From IMG/VR virus record IMGVR_UViG_3300006737_000083, positions 1 through 35,804 of that record: a stretch of DNA of 35,804 nt. One strand, written 5' to 3'. Below, piece by piece: positions 1 to 5,920 of the stretch. This DNA is from a virus. The notes below the pieces were generated by a model. That model did not search any database. It had not been told where the DNA came from and was given only the letters and a program-made list of their open reading frames with translations. The stretch's first letter is position 1. Each line of letters begins with the position of its first letter. A program made the translations under genes and the position numbers.

Positions 1-281
1 TAGCCGAATCAATCGAATACGACAAGATAGAAATTGTCGGTTTATACAAAGCGGTGCAAGTCCGTAAAGCAACTGTCATCAAAAAAGATGGCACAGAAAT
101 GGCAAGGTCTTACGAAAGATATGTACTGCAAGCTGGTACGTTAGATGCTTCTGACAACCTAGTTGATACTGACATATCAGGAGAACCAGCAGAAGTTTCA
201 GCAATTTGTAACGCTGTGTGGACTACTGACGTAAAAGCTGCGTGGAAGGCTAAACTAATAGCAGACAAACCTACCACTTAA
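1..281 (+). CDS. Conserved small hypothetical protein, 5' end cut by the window
   Basis: The frame beginning at base 3 is open to the TAA at 279-281 and runs off the left edge, so the true start is not visible. An in-frame GTG at 54 exists, but the open frame upstream reads as a continuous protein (EYDKIEIVGLYKAVQVRKA), so the gene very probably begins outside the window. The visible part is about 92 residues, soluble, with no membrane segment. The 'KIE(I/V)VG.(Y/F)KAVQVR' pattern resembles small conserved proteins that I recall near the tail fibre of marine T7-like phages; no function is known to me. It is followed after 5 bases by the next gene and probably belongs to the end of the late structural transcript. 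Confidence 0.75.
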   Translation, partial: AESIEYDKIEIVGLYKAVQVRKATVIKKDGTEMARSYERYVLQAGTLDASDNLVDTDISGEPAEVSAICNAVWTTDVKAAWKAKLIADKPTT

Positions 282-286
282 TTGTT

Positions 287-532
287 ATGTCAAAACCCAC
301 AAACGAAGAACTTTTTGCTGAACAAAAAACAATAGCAGAGAGATTCAATGCCAACCAGGATATAAATAACAAGTTAAAAGCTCGTTATGACATTATTACC
401 GCAATCCTGGCAGATAGAGGAGCAGTACTTCCTACTCCAGAACCAACTACACCAACACCTGTAGAACCAGTTGTTGAATCACCAGCTGTTGCTCCAGGAA
501 CAGATGCAGTTACTGTAGAAACAGGAACATAA
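287..532 (+). CDS. Small hypothetical protein with Pro/Thr/Val-rich tail
   Basis: An 81-codon ORF with an ATG start lies 5 bases after the previous stop. The N-terminal half (about residues 5-45) is predicted helical and charged (EELFAEQKTIAERF, NNKLKARYDIITAIL). The C-terminal half is a low-complexity Pro/Thr/Glu/Val stretch typical of flexible linkers in virion-associated proteins. I recognise no domain. Its position after the tail-fibre region and between two other small plus-strand genes suggests a late transcript. A structural or fibre-accessory role is only a guess. Confidence 0.7.
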   Translation: MSKPTNEELFAEQKTIAERFNANQDINNKLKARYDIITAILADRGAVLPTPEPTTPTPVEPVVESPAVAPGTDAVTVETGT

Positions 533-544
533 ATCTATCGGTAA

Positions 545-1030
545 ATGGAAATACCAGAGATAAATCTGCCTGATACAGATTATCTTGTGCCTCCTAGTAC
601 AATATTTTATCCACCTGTGGCAGAGGTTCCATTTTTAGATCCAATCCTTCTACCTTCTCTGGAACAGGTACAGTCGGGACTTGGGGAAGATCAGGAATCT
701 TCTTCTGAAGAAGAAACATCATCTTCAGCGGAGGAAGTAATACCAGGAGGACAACCGCAAGTACCGAGCAACTTGCCAAAAACCATAGAAACTTTATCAA
801 CTGAAGAGGGTATAGCTACTTTTAGCATACCCTTTTTTGGTGAAATGCCTATTCCTGCACCAGAAGTAATTGCATCTTCTGTGATCGCAGCAGGAACTGC
901 CTCTGTTGTAAGTGTGGGAGGTGGAATTGCTATGCAAGCAGTACTAGGTCAAATCAAGAAGATATTTAAAAAGATCTTTACTAAGGTTCTGAAGAAAGAG
1001 GTAAAGGATTTGCAAACAAAGAAGGATTAG
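545..1030 (+). CDS. Putative membrane protein with Pro-rich N-terminus, acidic Ser linker and basic C-terminal helix
   Basis: 161 codons. Residues 1-45 are rich in Pro, Leu and aromatic residues. Residues 48-64 form an acidic Ser/Glu stretch. A hydrophobic segment (about 106-134, Ala/Val/Gly-rich) fits one membrane helix and is followed by a strongly basic amphipathic tail (about 138-160, FKKIFTKVLKKEVK). One membrane helix plus a cationic amphipathic tail is compatible with a membrane-perturbing or membrane-anchored late protein, and T7 has its holin (17.5) just after the tail fibre. I do not recognise a defined family; similar proteins in marine cyanophages are recalled, not verified. Its last 50 bases overlap the convergent gene ending at 981, so the two transcripts collide here. 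Confidence 0.65.
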   Translation: MEIPEINLPDTDYLVPPSTIFYPPVAEVPFLDPILLPSLEQVQSGLGEDQESSSEEETSSSAEEVIPGGQPQVPSNLPKTIETLSTEEGIATFSIPFFGEMPIPAPEVIASSVIAAGTASVVSVGGGIAMQAVLGQIKKIFKKIFTKVLKKEVKDLQTKKD

Positions 1031-1538
1031 CTTTTACATAACTTCGTATATTGATTACATCGTTACAGATGTATGCGAACTTAGATTTAGGATTAATCAT
1101 ATAGCCTGATGCGTGAAGCTGACTACATTTCAAAACACGAACTAGCTGTTTATCATGCACTTGCTTGTCTAGTTGTTCTATGGCTAGGTCTAGCTTTACT
1201 TTGGCTAAATCCGAACACGTTTCGTTATTAGTTCCGAGTGGGATCATAAATGACATCTGAAATCCCCAACCTTCATTAATACTATAAGTTTCACTACTAG
1301 GATTCTCTGCATCATTACCTGTATAGAAAGGTGTAAATGCCATTGTTGGCTGGCTACATACTAAATTTCCAAACTGCAACTTACCTGTCATTCCATTATT
1401 AACATTCATATTCTGATTGATAATACTAGAGTTACCAATCGCATTTGGTTGAGCCTGTACGTTTGTATCGCCTTCGGCTTTTGCTTTACTGACTAAAGAC
1501 AGACAAAGAAGTGATAACGCTAGTAGTTGAAATCGCAT
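981..1538 (-). CDS. Secreted or periplasmic hypothetical protein with signal peptide
   Basis: 185 codons. The N-terminus is a clear Sec signal peptide (basic MR, hydrophobic core LLALSLLCLSLV, then a K-A-K-A site around residue 21). The mature part has an Asn-rich section (about 26-50) and several cysteines (NLVCSQP, ETCSDL, LKCSQL, AYICNDV) that could form disulfides in the periplasm. The C-terminal stretch 'LVRVLKCSQLHASGYMINPKSK..AYICNDV' looks like a conserved motif of exported marine-phage proteins, from memory. It is the last gene of the leftward holin-like/secreted cluster; its start lies 53 bases inside the preceding gene, which suggests translational coupling. The function is unknown; a role in envelope disruption is inferred only from context. 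Confidence 0.7.
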   Translation of the reverse strand: MRFQLLALSLLCLSLVSKAKAEGDTNVQAQPNAIGNSSIINQNMNVNNGMTGKLQFGNLVCSQPTMAFTPFYTGNDAENPSSETYSINEGWGFQMSFMIPLGTNNETCSDLAKVKLDLAIEQLDKQVHDKQLVRVLKCSQLHASGYMINPKSKFAYICNDVINIRSYVKANPSLFANPLPLSSEP

Positions 1539-1851
1539 CTGTTTGTGTAATCTTTTCAGTCATTTGACTAGCTGCCCTAGTAGTTAAAGACAATGACCAA
1601 TCAGCCGTATCGGATTTAGGGGTAAAAATTGCATCTGCATGAGCTATACCACCACTATTAGCACTTGTAACAGCGATATTAGATGCTTCCCAAGTGTTTA
1701 GGGCAGACCCATATTTTTCTGTCACTATGCTACGAGTTATAGTCTGAGTAGTATTTTCAGTTCTATTAGATGAGCCAGTAGTCCAGGTAGGAACTCCATT
1801 GGCATAACAAGGTGCAATTAAAAATAAACCTAGTAAGAGTAATTTCTTCAT
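1486..1851 (-). CDS. Secreted hypothetical protein, Thr/Ser-rich, with signal peptide
   Basis: 121 codons. The signal peptide is textbook (MKKLLLLGLFLIAPCYA, cleavage near residue 17). The mature chain is rich in Thr and Ser with alternating beta-like character (TENTTQTITRSIVTEK) and ends in SVFSQ. There are no catalytic motifs. Its ATG overlaps the stop of the holin-like gene by 4 bases (ATGA type), so the two are co-translated, and the next secreted gene begins inside its 3' end. The three genes form one compact leftward unit. Resemblance to exported proteins in cyanophages is recalled, not tested. Periplasm or outer-membrane action during lysis is an inference. Confidence 0.7.
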   Translation of the reverse strand: MKKLLLLGLFLIAPCYANGVPTWTTGSSNRTENTTQTITRSIVTEKYGSALNTWEASNIAVTSANSGGIAHADAIFTPKSDTADWSLSLTTRAASQMTEKITQTDAISTTSVITSLSVFSQ

Positions 1852-2108
1852 GGGTTTTCTGGTTTTTCTTTATTATCTACTATTTTAGGTGCTTTTGCAT
1901 TTCCGTTATTGTTACCCTTCTTACCGATAGACAAACCCAAGCTAGCAGTTGATGCCGAAAAAATCGAAGCTATGAAAGTTGGGTCAAAATCTACTATCTT
2001 TTTACCGCTAGGTGGCTCCCAATATGAGAGTGTTAATAAAGCTGCCGACCAAACCAAAATAGAAACTTTAACGATGGTTTCGACTTTACTTGTTTCTTGT
2101 TCTTCCAT
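1848..2108 (-). CDS. Two-TM small membrane protein, holin candidate
   Basis: 86 codons. There are two hydrophobic segments (about residues 12-30, VKVSILVWSAALLTLSYW, and about 43-61, TFIASIFSASTASLGLSIG), separated by a short loop with PPSGKK and followed by a hydrophilic, Lys/Asn-rich tail. Size, two close membrane helices and charged C-terminus fit class II holins. Its place at the head of a leftward unit followed by two secreted proteins supports a lysis role. No endolysin is seen next to it, and holin is inferred from topology only; it could be another small inner-membrane protein. Directly upstream on the same strand is a terminator-like structure (2112-2170). Confidence 0.55.
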   Translation of the reverse strand: MEEQETSKVETIVKVSILVWSAALLTLSYWEPPSGKKIVDFDPTFIASIFSASTASLGLSIGKKGNNNGNAKAPKIVDNKEKPENP

Positions 2109-2111
2109 ATT

Positions 2112-2170
2112 AAAAAAACTGCCTTAGTGTGTGAGGAGTAAGCGGTTGACCACTGCTTTCTGCAAGGCAG
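2112..2170 (-). terminator. Possible leftward attenuator or terminator before the holin-like gene
   Basis: Read on the minus strand, CTGCCTT (complement of 2164-2170) pairs with AAGGCAG (complement of 2119-2125), and seven T follow directly (complement of 2112-2118). The loop is long (38 bases) and can fold internally. It would lie between the terminase genes and the holin-like gene on a leftward transcript. The stem is only 7 bp and the loop is large, so this is weak. Confidence 0.25.
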
Positions 2171-2224
2171 CTATGACAAACGTAGCAAATATTGATATGT
2201 TGTAAAGTATTACTCCTTTAAGGT

Positions 2225-2383
2225 ATGTTAAAACTTTTAAAACCGATTCTTTTTAGATTCTTTTCTACGACTGCTGTAAAACGACTTTTGGTGGATATGC
2301 TTCGCACAATTTCTAAGCAGACCTCGAATAGTCTGGATGACAAAGCTGTAGACATTTTAGAAAAGCAATTATTCCCTAAGTAA
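2225..2383 (+). CDS. 52-residue basic hypothetical protein, opposite to its neighbours
   Basis: An ATG at 2225 opens a 53-codon frame ending in TAA at 2381-2383. The product begins MLKLLKPILFRFFSTTAVKR, an amphipathic basic helix, and continues with a charged part ending EKQLFPK. I recall very similar mini-proteins (LKP.L..F.STTAVK..V.DLLR) in marine T7-like phages, which supports a real gene, but cannot verify this. It is the only rightward gene inside the leftward packaging/lysis block. It is tail-to-tail with the next gene with no gap, and head-to-head with the holin-like gene across 116 bases. The SD is weak (AAGG close to the ATG). The amphipathic N-terminus suggests membrane association. 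Confidence 0.55.
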   Translation: MLKLLKPILFRFFSTTAVKRLLVDMLRTISKQTSNSLDDKAVDILEKQLFPK

Positions 2384-2575
2384 TTAAAGTTTTCTTACTG
2401 TAGGAAATTTTGGAAATACTTGAAATGCTTTTACTTCAAAGTCTAAAACTTCCCAATCTTGTGTAAATTGAGCAAGCTTTACAGCTTCTTCTTCGTTTAG
2501 TGCCTGAATTACAGTTTGAAATCCTGTGGCGTTTATTTCTTCCAAGCCTATGTAAACGGCTGGAACTCTAATCAC
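2384..2575 (-). CDS. Small hypothetical protein downstream of and overlapping terL
   Basis: The frame is open leftwards from an ATG at 2671 to the TAA at 2384. The stretch before the terL stop (2568) is probably not this protein, because terL codes there in another frame. I chose the GTG at 2575, which overlaps the terL stop by 8 bases and gives 63 residues; the ATG at 2671 (95 residues) or a TTG between remain possible. The core (AVYIGLEEINATGFQTVIQA) reads as a compact alpha/beta fold with a balanced composition. I recognise no family. It would be translated from the terminase transcript. Confidence 0.5.
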   Translation of the reverse strand: MIRVPAVYIGLEEINATGFQTVIQALNEEEAVKLAQFTQDWEVLDFEVKAFQVFPKFPTVRKL

Positions 2576-4310
2576 CCAAGCTCTGATTCTCAAATCCTGC
2601 AAGGGAGATCCATCCTTCTTCCGTTTCGGCTTGCGGAATCTGATCCAGGGGGAGGCCCAAAATTCTTGCATCTAAAGCTCCTTGTATATCCCCATTGTAA
2701 GCAGCAATTTCAAGATCCCACAACTCTGCGTTACGTTCTTGCATTGCGTTCTCTTCATCTATAGCTAAAGAATCGTTCCAATATTCGACTGCTCCAGCCA
2801 AAGCATCGAGTCTATCGTCATGTTGTAGTGAGTTTCTATCGACTGTCAAATGGGTTAATTGATGGAATAATTGATAAGCCAGGGATGTTTCTACACTATC
2901 TTCGTCTTTTGCCTTACTATCATTCTCGACAACCGACCTATTTATGATTAATCGGTGTTGGTTCATCACAGGTTCTAGCGCATTTATAATTCTTCTTTCT
3001 TTTTGTACGTTACTTCTAGCTGGTTCTACAGTACATGGGTATATTCTACGCAAATATGGCTGTAAAAGGCTCTGTAACATCCCCTGACCAAATTGATCTT
3101 CCAGGATGATTAAGTTTACCTCTTTTCTTCTAGCAGCTTTTGCAAGCCCTTCTAAGACAGGCTCTGTATATCCTTCTCTAAACGATCCTACCTCTAATAC
3201 AAATAGATTTCCGTTAAGTTGAGCGACTATAGCGTATGCTGTTTCATCCATACCCTTACCAGAAGGGTCAACAAACATCACACATCCATCAAACTCTATC
3301 CATTCTCCGTGTATATAAGCTGGTCTATGGTAGTAATCTCCACTAAATCCTACAGCTGGTAAATCTCCTATCCTATATTCTGCTCCTGACGACCATATAA
3401 TCTTCTCTGGAGCGTGGTCATCGACCTCCATTACAACTAAATCTGATAAACGTAAGGGAAATCTTTGTAAATCTGACAGGCTAGTGTCTAGTTGGAACTG
3501 TAAAACAAACTGTGATCGACCATAACTAGCTTCTCTTTCTAACAAATCTATCTCAGAAAACCTATCTGGATCTGTAGGTTTACCTGGACTATCCTTACAT
3601 CCGTCTAAAATTACCTGGGCTAACGCATCTCCGTACTTTTCTGGCTTCTTTGGGTAACGACTTGTCCATATTTTGCAATCATATCCTCTCATTCTTAGCT
3701 TGTTGTAGATACTTTCCTCTGTTTGCGGTGTACCTAAGAACAGAATATCTCCACCAGGTTTAAGAATAGCGTTAAATTCACCAACACAAGCTATAAGTTT
3801 CTCTCTCATACCTACTGTCCAGGCTGTATTTGGTACTTCACAGTCATCAGCAAGTATTAAATCAGCACGACTACCTGTTAACTGCCCGAAAACACCCACA
3901 CTTTTTACAGATGCCGACTGATCTGGTATAGCTGGTCTTACATCGAACCTGTTACTTGCACTTCTTTGCTCTTCTCGATCAGGTTCTAAGCATTGCAGTA
4001 TAGGCATCTCTCGAATAAGCCTTAAACAAAACTGCGCAAAGTCATCTGCCCTGGTCTTCGAGGCCGACACCACCATTATTTTCTTCTGTGGATCGTTCCT
4101 TAGTAACCATAAAGTGTAGGCAGCTGCCATCCACGACTTACCTACTCCTCTAAACGCTTCAATAATCCTACGTTTCTGTCCATTCTGCATATACCCTGCA
4201 ATATCTAACTGTATAGGCGTTGGATTAGGAAGTTGTAGATGCTTCCATACAATCACTAAAAAATATCTAAAGTCTTCATCGTAGGGTTTTGGTAACTTAT
4301 CCCACTTCAT
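2568..4310 (-). CDS. terL: Terminase large subunit (T7 gp19-like)
   Basis: 580 codons, close to T7 gp19 (586). It is the motor that translocates DNA into the prohead through the portal and cuts concatemers. The N-terminal ATPase has a Walker A-type P-loop at residues 53-59 (FRGVGKS), Walker B LILADD at 151-156 and a coupling-motif-like LFLGTPQ at about 190-196. The C-terminal RNase H-like nuclease shows VDPSGKGMDE (D348) and LILEDQFG (E404/D405), with HDDRLDAL near the end as the third acidic cluster. The start overlaps the terS stop as ATGA. Unlike in T7, the gene is on the strand opposite to all structural genes, apparently reading from its own promoter with terS. Confidence 0.97.
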   Translation of the reverse strand: MKWDKLPKPYDEDFRYFLVIVWKHLQLPNPTPIQLDIAGYMQNGQKRRIIEAFRGVGKSWMAAAYTLWLLRNDPQKKIMVVSASKTRADDFAQFCLRLIREMPILQCLEPDREEQRSASNRFDVRPAIPDQSASVKSVGVFGQLTGSRADLILADDCEVPNTAWTVGMREKLIACVGEFNAILKPGGDILFLGTPQTEESIYNKLRMRGYDCKIWTSRYPKKPEKYGDALAQVILDGCKDSPGKPTDPDRFSEIDLLEREASYGRSQFVLQFQLDTSLSDLQRFPLRLSDLVVMEVDDHAPEKIIWSSGAEYRIGDLPAVGFSGDYYHRPAYIHGEWIEFDGCVMFVDPSGKGMDETAYAIVAQLNGNLFVLEVGSFREGYTEPVLEGLAKAARRKEVNLIILEDQFGQGMLQSLLQPYLRRIYPCTVEPARSNVQKERRIINALEPVMNQHRLIINRSVVENDSKAKDEDSVETSLAYQLFHQLTHLTVDRNSLQHDDRLDALAGAVEYWNDSLAIDEENAMQERNAELWDLEIAAYNGDIQGALDARILGLPLDQIPQAETEEGWISLAGFENQSLGD

Positions 4311-4543
4311 GCAGATTTACGCTTAAAAGCTACGACCTTATCTATATCTGGCAACGCTTTAGCAAGATCATCGACAGCACTTCCCTCTGTAGCTGTAGCT
4401 GTTATCTGATTATCCTTAAGAAACTGCCTAATCACATTAAGATCAGCGACTGTCGCCTCTCCACTATCTAGCAAACTAGATAAATGTCCAGCAAGATTAG
4501 CGTGTAGATTACTTAACTGCTCTGCTACATCTTTTTGTTTCAT
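4307..4543 (-). CDS. terS: Terminase small subunit (T7 gp18-like)
   Basis: 78 residues from ATG at 4543 (MKQKDVAEQLSNLHANLAGH), close to T7 gp18 (89). The frame is open further upstream to 4621, but that extension (CFTSAFTLLGIFPWW) is unlike the family, while the ATG at 4543 has an AAAGAA-type SD just before it. The helical N-terminus and the basic end (FKRKSA) match small terminases that recognise concatemer DNA and hand it to TerL. The 4-base ATGA overlap with terL implies coupled translation. A sigma70-type promoter candidate lies about 90 bases upstream. The family assignment rests on position, size and pattern, not on a signature motif. Confidence 0.85.
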   Translation of the reverse strand: MKQKDVAEQLSNLHANLAGHLSSLLDSGEATVADLNVIRQFLKDNQITATATEGSAVDDLAKALPDIDKVVAFKRKSA

Positions 4544-4636
4544 GGTTCTTTGTAATTCTGTAGGGAACTCAACCCACCACGGAAAGATCCCTAAGAGTGT
4601 AAATGCGGAGGTAAAACACATCCTTAATATAACACT

Positions 4637-4665
4637 TATATAACCTTTGTATTACCCATTGTCCA
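4637..4665 (-). promoter_or_regulatory. Candidate sigma70-type promoter for the leftward terminase operon
   Basis: On the minus strand TGGACA (complement of 4660-4665) is followed after exactly 17 bases by TATATA (complement of 4637-4642). The -35 matches the consensus at 5 of 6 positions and the -10 at 4 of 6. Initiation would fall near 4630, leaving a leader of about 87 bases before terS. It is inferred from consensus and spacing only. Confidence 0.45.
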
Positions 4666-4701
4666 CTATAGAAGAACAGGGAGATATACAGAGAGTAGTC
4701 T

Positions 4702-4721
4702 ATCTTAGATATATCTTAGAT
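4702..4721. repeat. Tandem ATCTTAGAT repeat with 11-base spacing
   Basis: ATCTTAGAT occurs at 4702-4710 and again at 4713-4721, one helical turn apart. The two copies create a 10-bp perfect palindrome AGATATATCT at their junction. The 18-mer CTTAGATATATCTTAGAT (4704-4721) recurs exactly at 8878-8895 inside the RNA polymerase gene. Spacing on one face of the helix suits a DNA-binding protein. Confidence 0.6.
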
Positions 4722-4770
4722 TTTAGTTAGAAAAATCTGAGGGGTTAACGTATAGAGGTTGCTAGGCTTT

Positions 4771-4787
4771 CACCCCCCATAGGGGTG
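4771..4787. repeat. Short GC-rich hairpin
   Basis: CACCCC (4771-4776) pairs with GGGGTG (4782-4787) around a 5-base loop. No T-run follows on either strand, so it does not look like an intrinsic terminator. It could be an RNA structure in a leader or simply a dyad in the control region. Confidence 0.4.
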
Positions 4788-4857
4788 TCCAAGATATGTC
4801 CAAAAACAGTCCAGGGGGGTCTATAGTCCTTGCACTCACTAGGTTATTAGTCCTTGA

Positions 4858-4880
4858 AGTATTGTCATATTGACAGTACT
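4858..4880. promoter_or_regulatory. Operator-like 10-bp dyad
   Basis: AGTATTGTCA (4858-4867) and TGACAGTACT (4871-4880) are inverted repeats around TAT, with one T/G mismatch that can wobble in RNA. The right arm overlaps a perfect -35 hexamer TTGACA (4870-4875), although no convincing -10 box follows at 16-18 bases. Symmetry and position suggest a repressor site. Confidence 0.4.
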
Positions 4881-4982
4881 ACAGGTTATTTTGTGGTTTA
4901 TCCTGGATTTCTAGACTATTTATATTTTTATTTAGGAATCTTTGTAAGTCTAGCCGCCCAATACTTGCAATAAGTCAAACAA

Positions 4983-5011
4983 TGGACTAGACTCTAATAG
5001 GATTCTATATT
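4983..5011 (+). promoter_or_regulatory. Candidate sigma70-type early promoter
   Basis: TGGACT (4983-4988), a 17-base spacer and TATATT (5006-5011) match -35 at 4 of 6 and -10 at 5 of 6 positions. The start would fall near 5018, giving a leader of about 27 bases before the first early gene at 5045. Host-polymerase transcription of the early genes is expected in T7-like phages. It is supported by consensus only. Confidence 0.45.
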
Positions 5012-5044
5012 GAATCTAACTATCAACCCACCAGGTTAATTTAA

Positions 5045-5209
5045 ATGATTAATGCGAGGACTCAAAGGTTTCTCAATGAGTATTGGAAACCAAGAATGGG
5101 AGAGTTAAAAAAGAACTCTCAAGGATTGTATTTAATTCCAGGAGGTCGAGGACTAGAACCTATGACCAACGAGCAATTAAATAGATATGCTCAATTCATG
5201 GGGTATTAA
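5045..5209 (+). CDS. Early small hypothetical protein (54 aa)
   Basis: The first rightward gene after the control region has an ATG at 5045 and TAA at 5207-5209. The product is basic and soluble (RTQRFLNEYWKPRMGEL near the start, then GLYLIPGGRGLEPMTNEQL). There is no membrane segment and no motif that I recognise. It lies just behind the early-promoter candidate and 3 bases before the next mini-gene. Position, and T7 precedent for small early proteins that modify the host, suggest a host-takeover factor, but nothing in the sequence shows a target. Confidence 0.55.
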   Translation: MINARTQRFLNEYWKPRMGELKKNSQGLYLIPGGRGLEPMTNEQLNRYAQFMGY

Positions 5210-5212
5210 ATA

Positions 5213-5311
5213 ATGGCTATCTTTGGATATCTATTCTTACTCGCTTATATTGCATTACTTGCCCAGGCTAACCACGCCTTAACCGAGTACATGAAAAATA
5301 GAAAGTATTAA
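5213..5311 (+). CDS. Early membrane mini-protein (32 aa)
   Basis: The ATG at 5213 opens 33 codons to TAA at 5309-5311. Residues 4-20 (FGYLFLLAYIALLAQA) form a single membrane helix, followed by a basic end (EYMKNRKY), so the C-terminus should face the cytoplasm. It is spaced 3 bases from both neighbours in an operon-like string. Its size makes the call less certain, but regular spacing and composition support translation. The function is unknown; it could be a membrane-acting early toxin or exclusion-type peptide. Confidence 0.45.
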   Translation: MAIFGYLFLLAYIALLAQANHALTEYMKNRKY

Positions 5312-5314
5312 AGA

Positions 5315-5428
5315 ATGAAATTAAATCTTTTTATTATCCTTCTTTGTTTCGTTCTTTCTTCCTGGGGTAATTATCCTCCAGGAACAGAACCAACAAGAAA
5401 AGTAAATCAAACCTATCAATTAATTTAA
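5315..5428 (+). CDS. Early exported mini-protein (37 aa) with signal-like N-terminus
   Basis: The ATG at 5315 opens 38 codons to TAA at 5426-5428. The N-terminus (MKLNLFIILLCFVLSSWG) looks like a signal peptide or anchor, and the rest is a short polar tail (NYPPGTEPTRKVNQ). The Cys at residue 11 lies inside the hydrophobic core rather than at a lipobox, so it is not an obvious lipoprotein. The gene is 3 bases after the preceding membrane mini-protein and 2 bases before the next gene, in one early transcript. Two consecutive early membrane or exported peptides hint at envelope targeting. Confidence 0.45.
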   Translation: MKLNLFIILLCFVLSSWGNYPPGTEPTRKVNQTYQLI

Positions 5429-5430
5429 AA

Positions 5431-5838
5431 ATGGAAACTTTAACAGCAAACAAAAAAATTGAAATGTACGCCAGGATCAGAAAGCATGGAGAAGACATCA
5501 AAAAGATATTTTCCATGCCAGCTGCAACTGACCCTATCAAGCTTTGCAAAAGTTTAAGAAGGTTAGAAAGTACAGCGCAAGCAATCCAGGAAACACACGG
5601 AAAGGGATTTTATAAGCTGGCAGCTGCACAAGAAGCAGCATTAATGGTTAAATTAAAAGCTTTATTAATGCCAGCTGCAACGCCAGAAGAGTTTCTAAAA
5701 TTTGGAATTTTTCTTAATACTGATCCTCGAGGCTATGCGCTAAAGATCCCTGATGAATTAGTAAAGGTTAGTGGCTGGACTATTCATAAAGATTGGGGGG
5801 AGTTTGGAATACTTGCGCCCGACCTTAACGAAGATTAA
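5431..5838 (+). CDS. Early hypothetical protein (135 aa)
   Basis: The ATG at 5431 starts a protein with a helical N-terminal two-thirds rich in Ala/Lys, containing a duplicated MPAAT motif (about residues 29-33 and 80-84, encoded by a repeated ATGCCAGCTGCAAC). The C-terminal part includes TDPRGYALKIPDE and KDWGEFGILAPD. The pattern 'DPRGYALK...KDWG.(Y/F)GI.AP' resembles a motif I recall in many phage hypothetical proteins, which supports a real conserved domain of unknown role. It is the largest early gene before the RNA polymerase and is followed by an 82-base gap with two hairpins. Confidence 0.7.
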   Translation: METLTANKKIEMYARIRKHGEDIKKIFSMPAATDPIKLCKSLRRLESTAQAIQETHGKGFYKLAAAQEAALMVKLKALLMPAATPEEFLKFGIFLNTDPRGYALKIPDELVKVSGWTIHKDWGEFGILAPDLNED

Positions 5839-5847
5839 TTCTAACCT

Positions 5848-5872
5848 GGAGGCGTTCCAGCTGGTCGCCTCC
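5848..5872 (+). promoter_or_regulatory. Strong RNA hairpin between two early genes
   Basis: GGAGGCG (5848-5854) pairs perfectly with CGCCTCC (5866-5872); the 11-base loop contains the palindrome CCAGCTGG. Immediately after it, GTAGA and TCTAC form a second 5-bp hairpin with loop TTTA (5876-5889). No T-run follows. A processing site, as RNase III sites between T7 early genes, or an attenuator is plausible. Confidence 0.45.
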
Positions 5873-5920
5873 CTGGTAGATTTATCTACTATCAACACAC
5901 CACACAAAGGAGTTTTAAAC

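Larger units (their letters stand above)
4544..5044 (+). other. Divergent non-coding control region between packaging and early modules
   Basis: About 500 bases without a convincing gene separate leftward terS from the first rightward early gene. It contains outward-facing sigma70-type promoter candidates near both edges, a tandem 9-mer with 11-base spacing (4702-4721), a CACCCC/GGGGTG hairpin (4771-4787), G-rich runs (GGGGTT at 4741, GGGGGG at 4814-4819) and a 10-bp near-perfect dyad (4858-4880). TATAG occurs at about 4667, 4751 and 4822. A 25-codon frame at 4796 has no SD and was not accepted. The layout fits a genome control region, possibly including the replication start or the mature end, but none of these is proven. 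Confidence 0.6.

Noticed and set aside
594-800. 68-codon minus-strand ORF with a hydrophobic start
   Set aside because: It resembles a membrane protein but lies antisense inside the 545-1030 gene, which has better domain layout and operon position.
4544-4621. N-terminal extension of the small terminase
   Set aside because: The extension is hydrophobic and unlike small terminases, while ATG 4543 has a plausible SD and gives normal size.
4664-4671. CACTATAG resembling the core of a T7 promoter
   Set aside because: The 10 bases upstream do not match the T7 promoter and TATAG is common in this AT-rich genome; no shared longer motif was found at the other TATAG sites.
4771-4787. CACCCC/GGGGTG hairpin as an intrinsic terminator
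   Set aside because: No T-run follows on either strand.
4796-4873. 25-codon ORF in the control region
   Set aside because: It has no SD, overlaps the dyad and shows no protein-like pattern.
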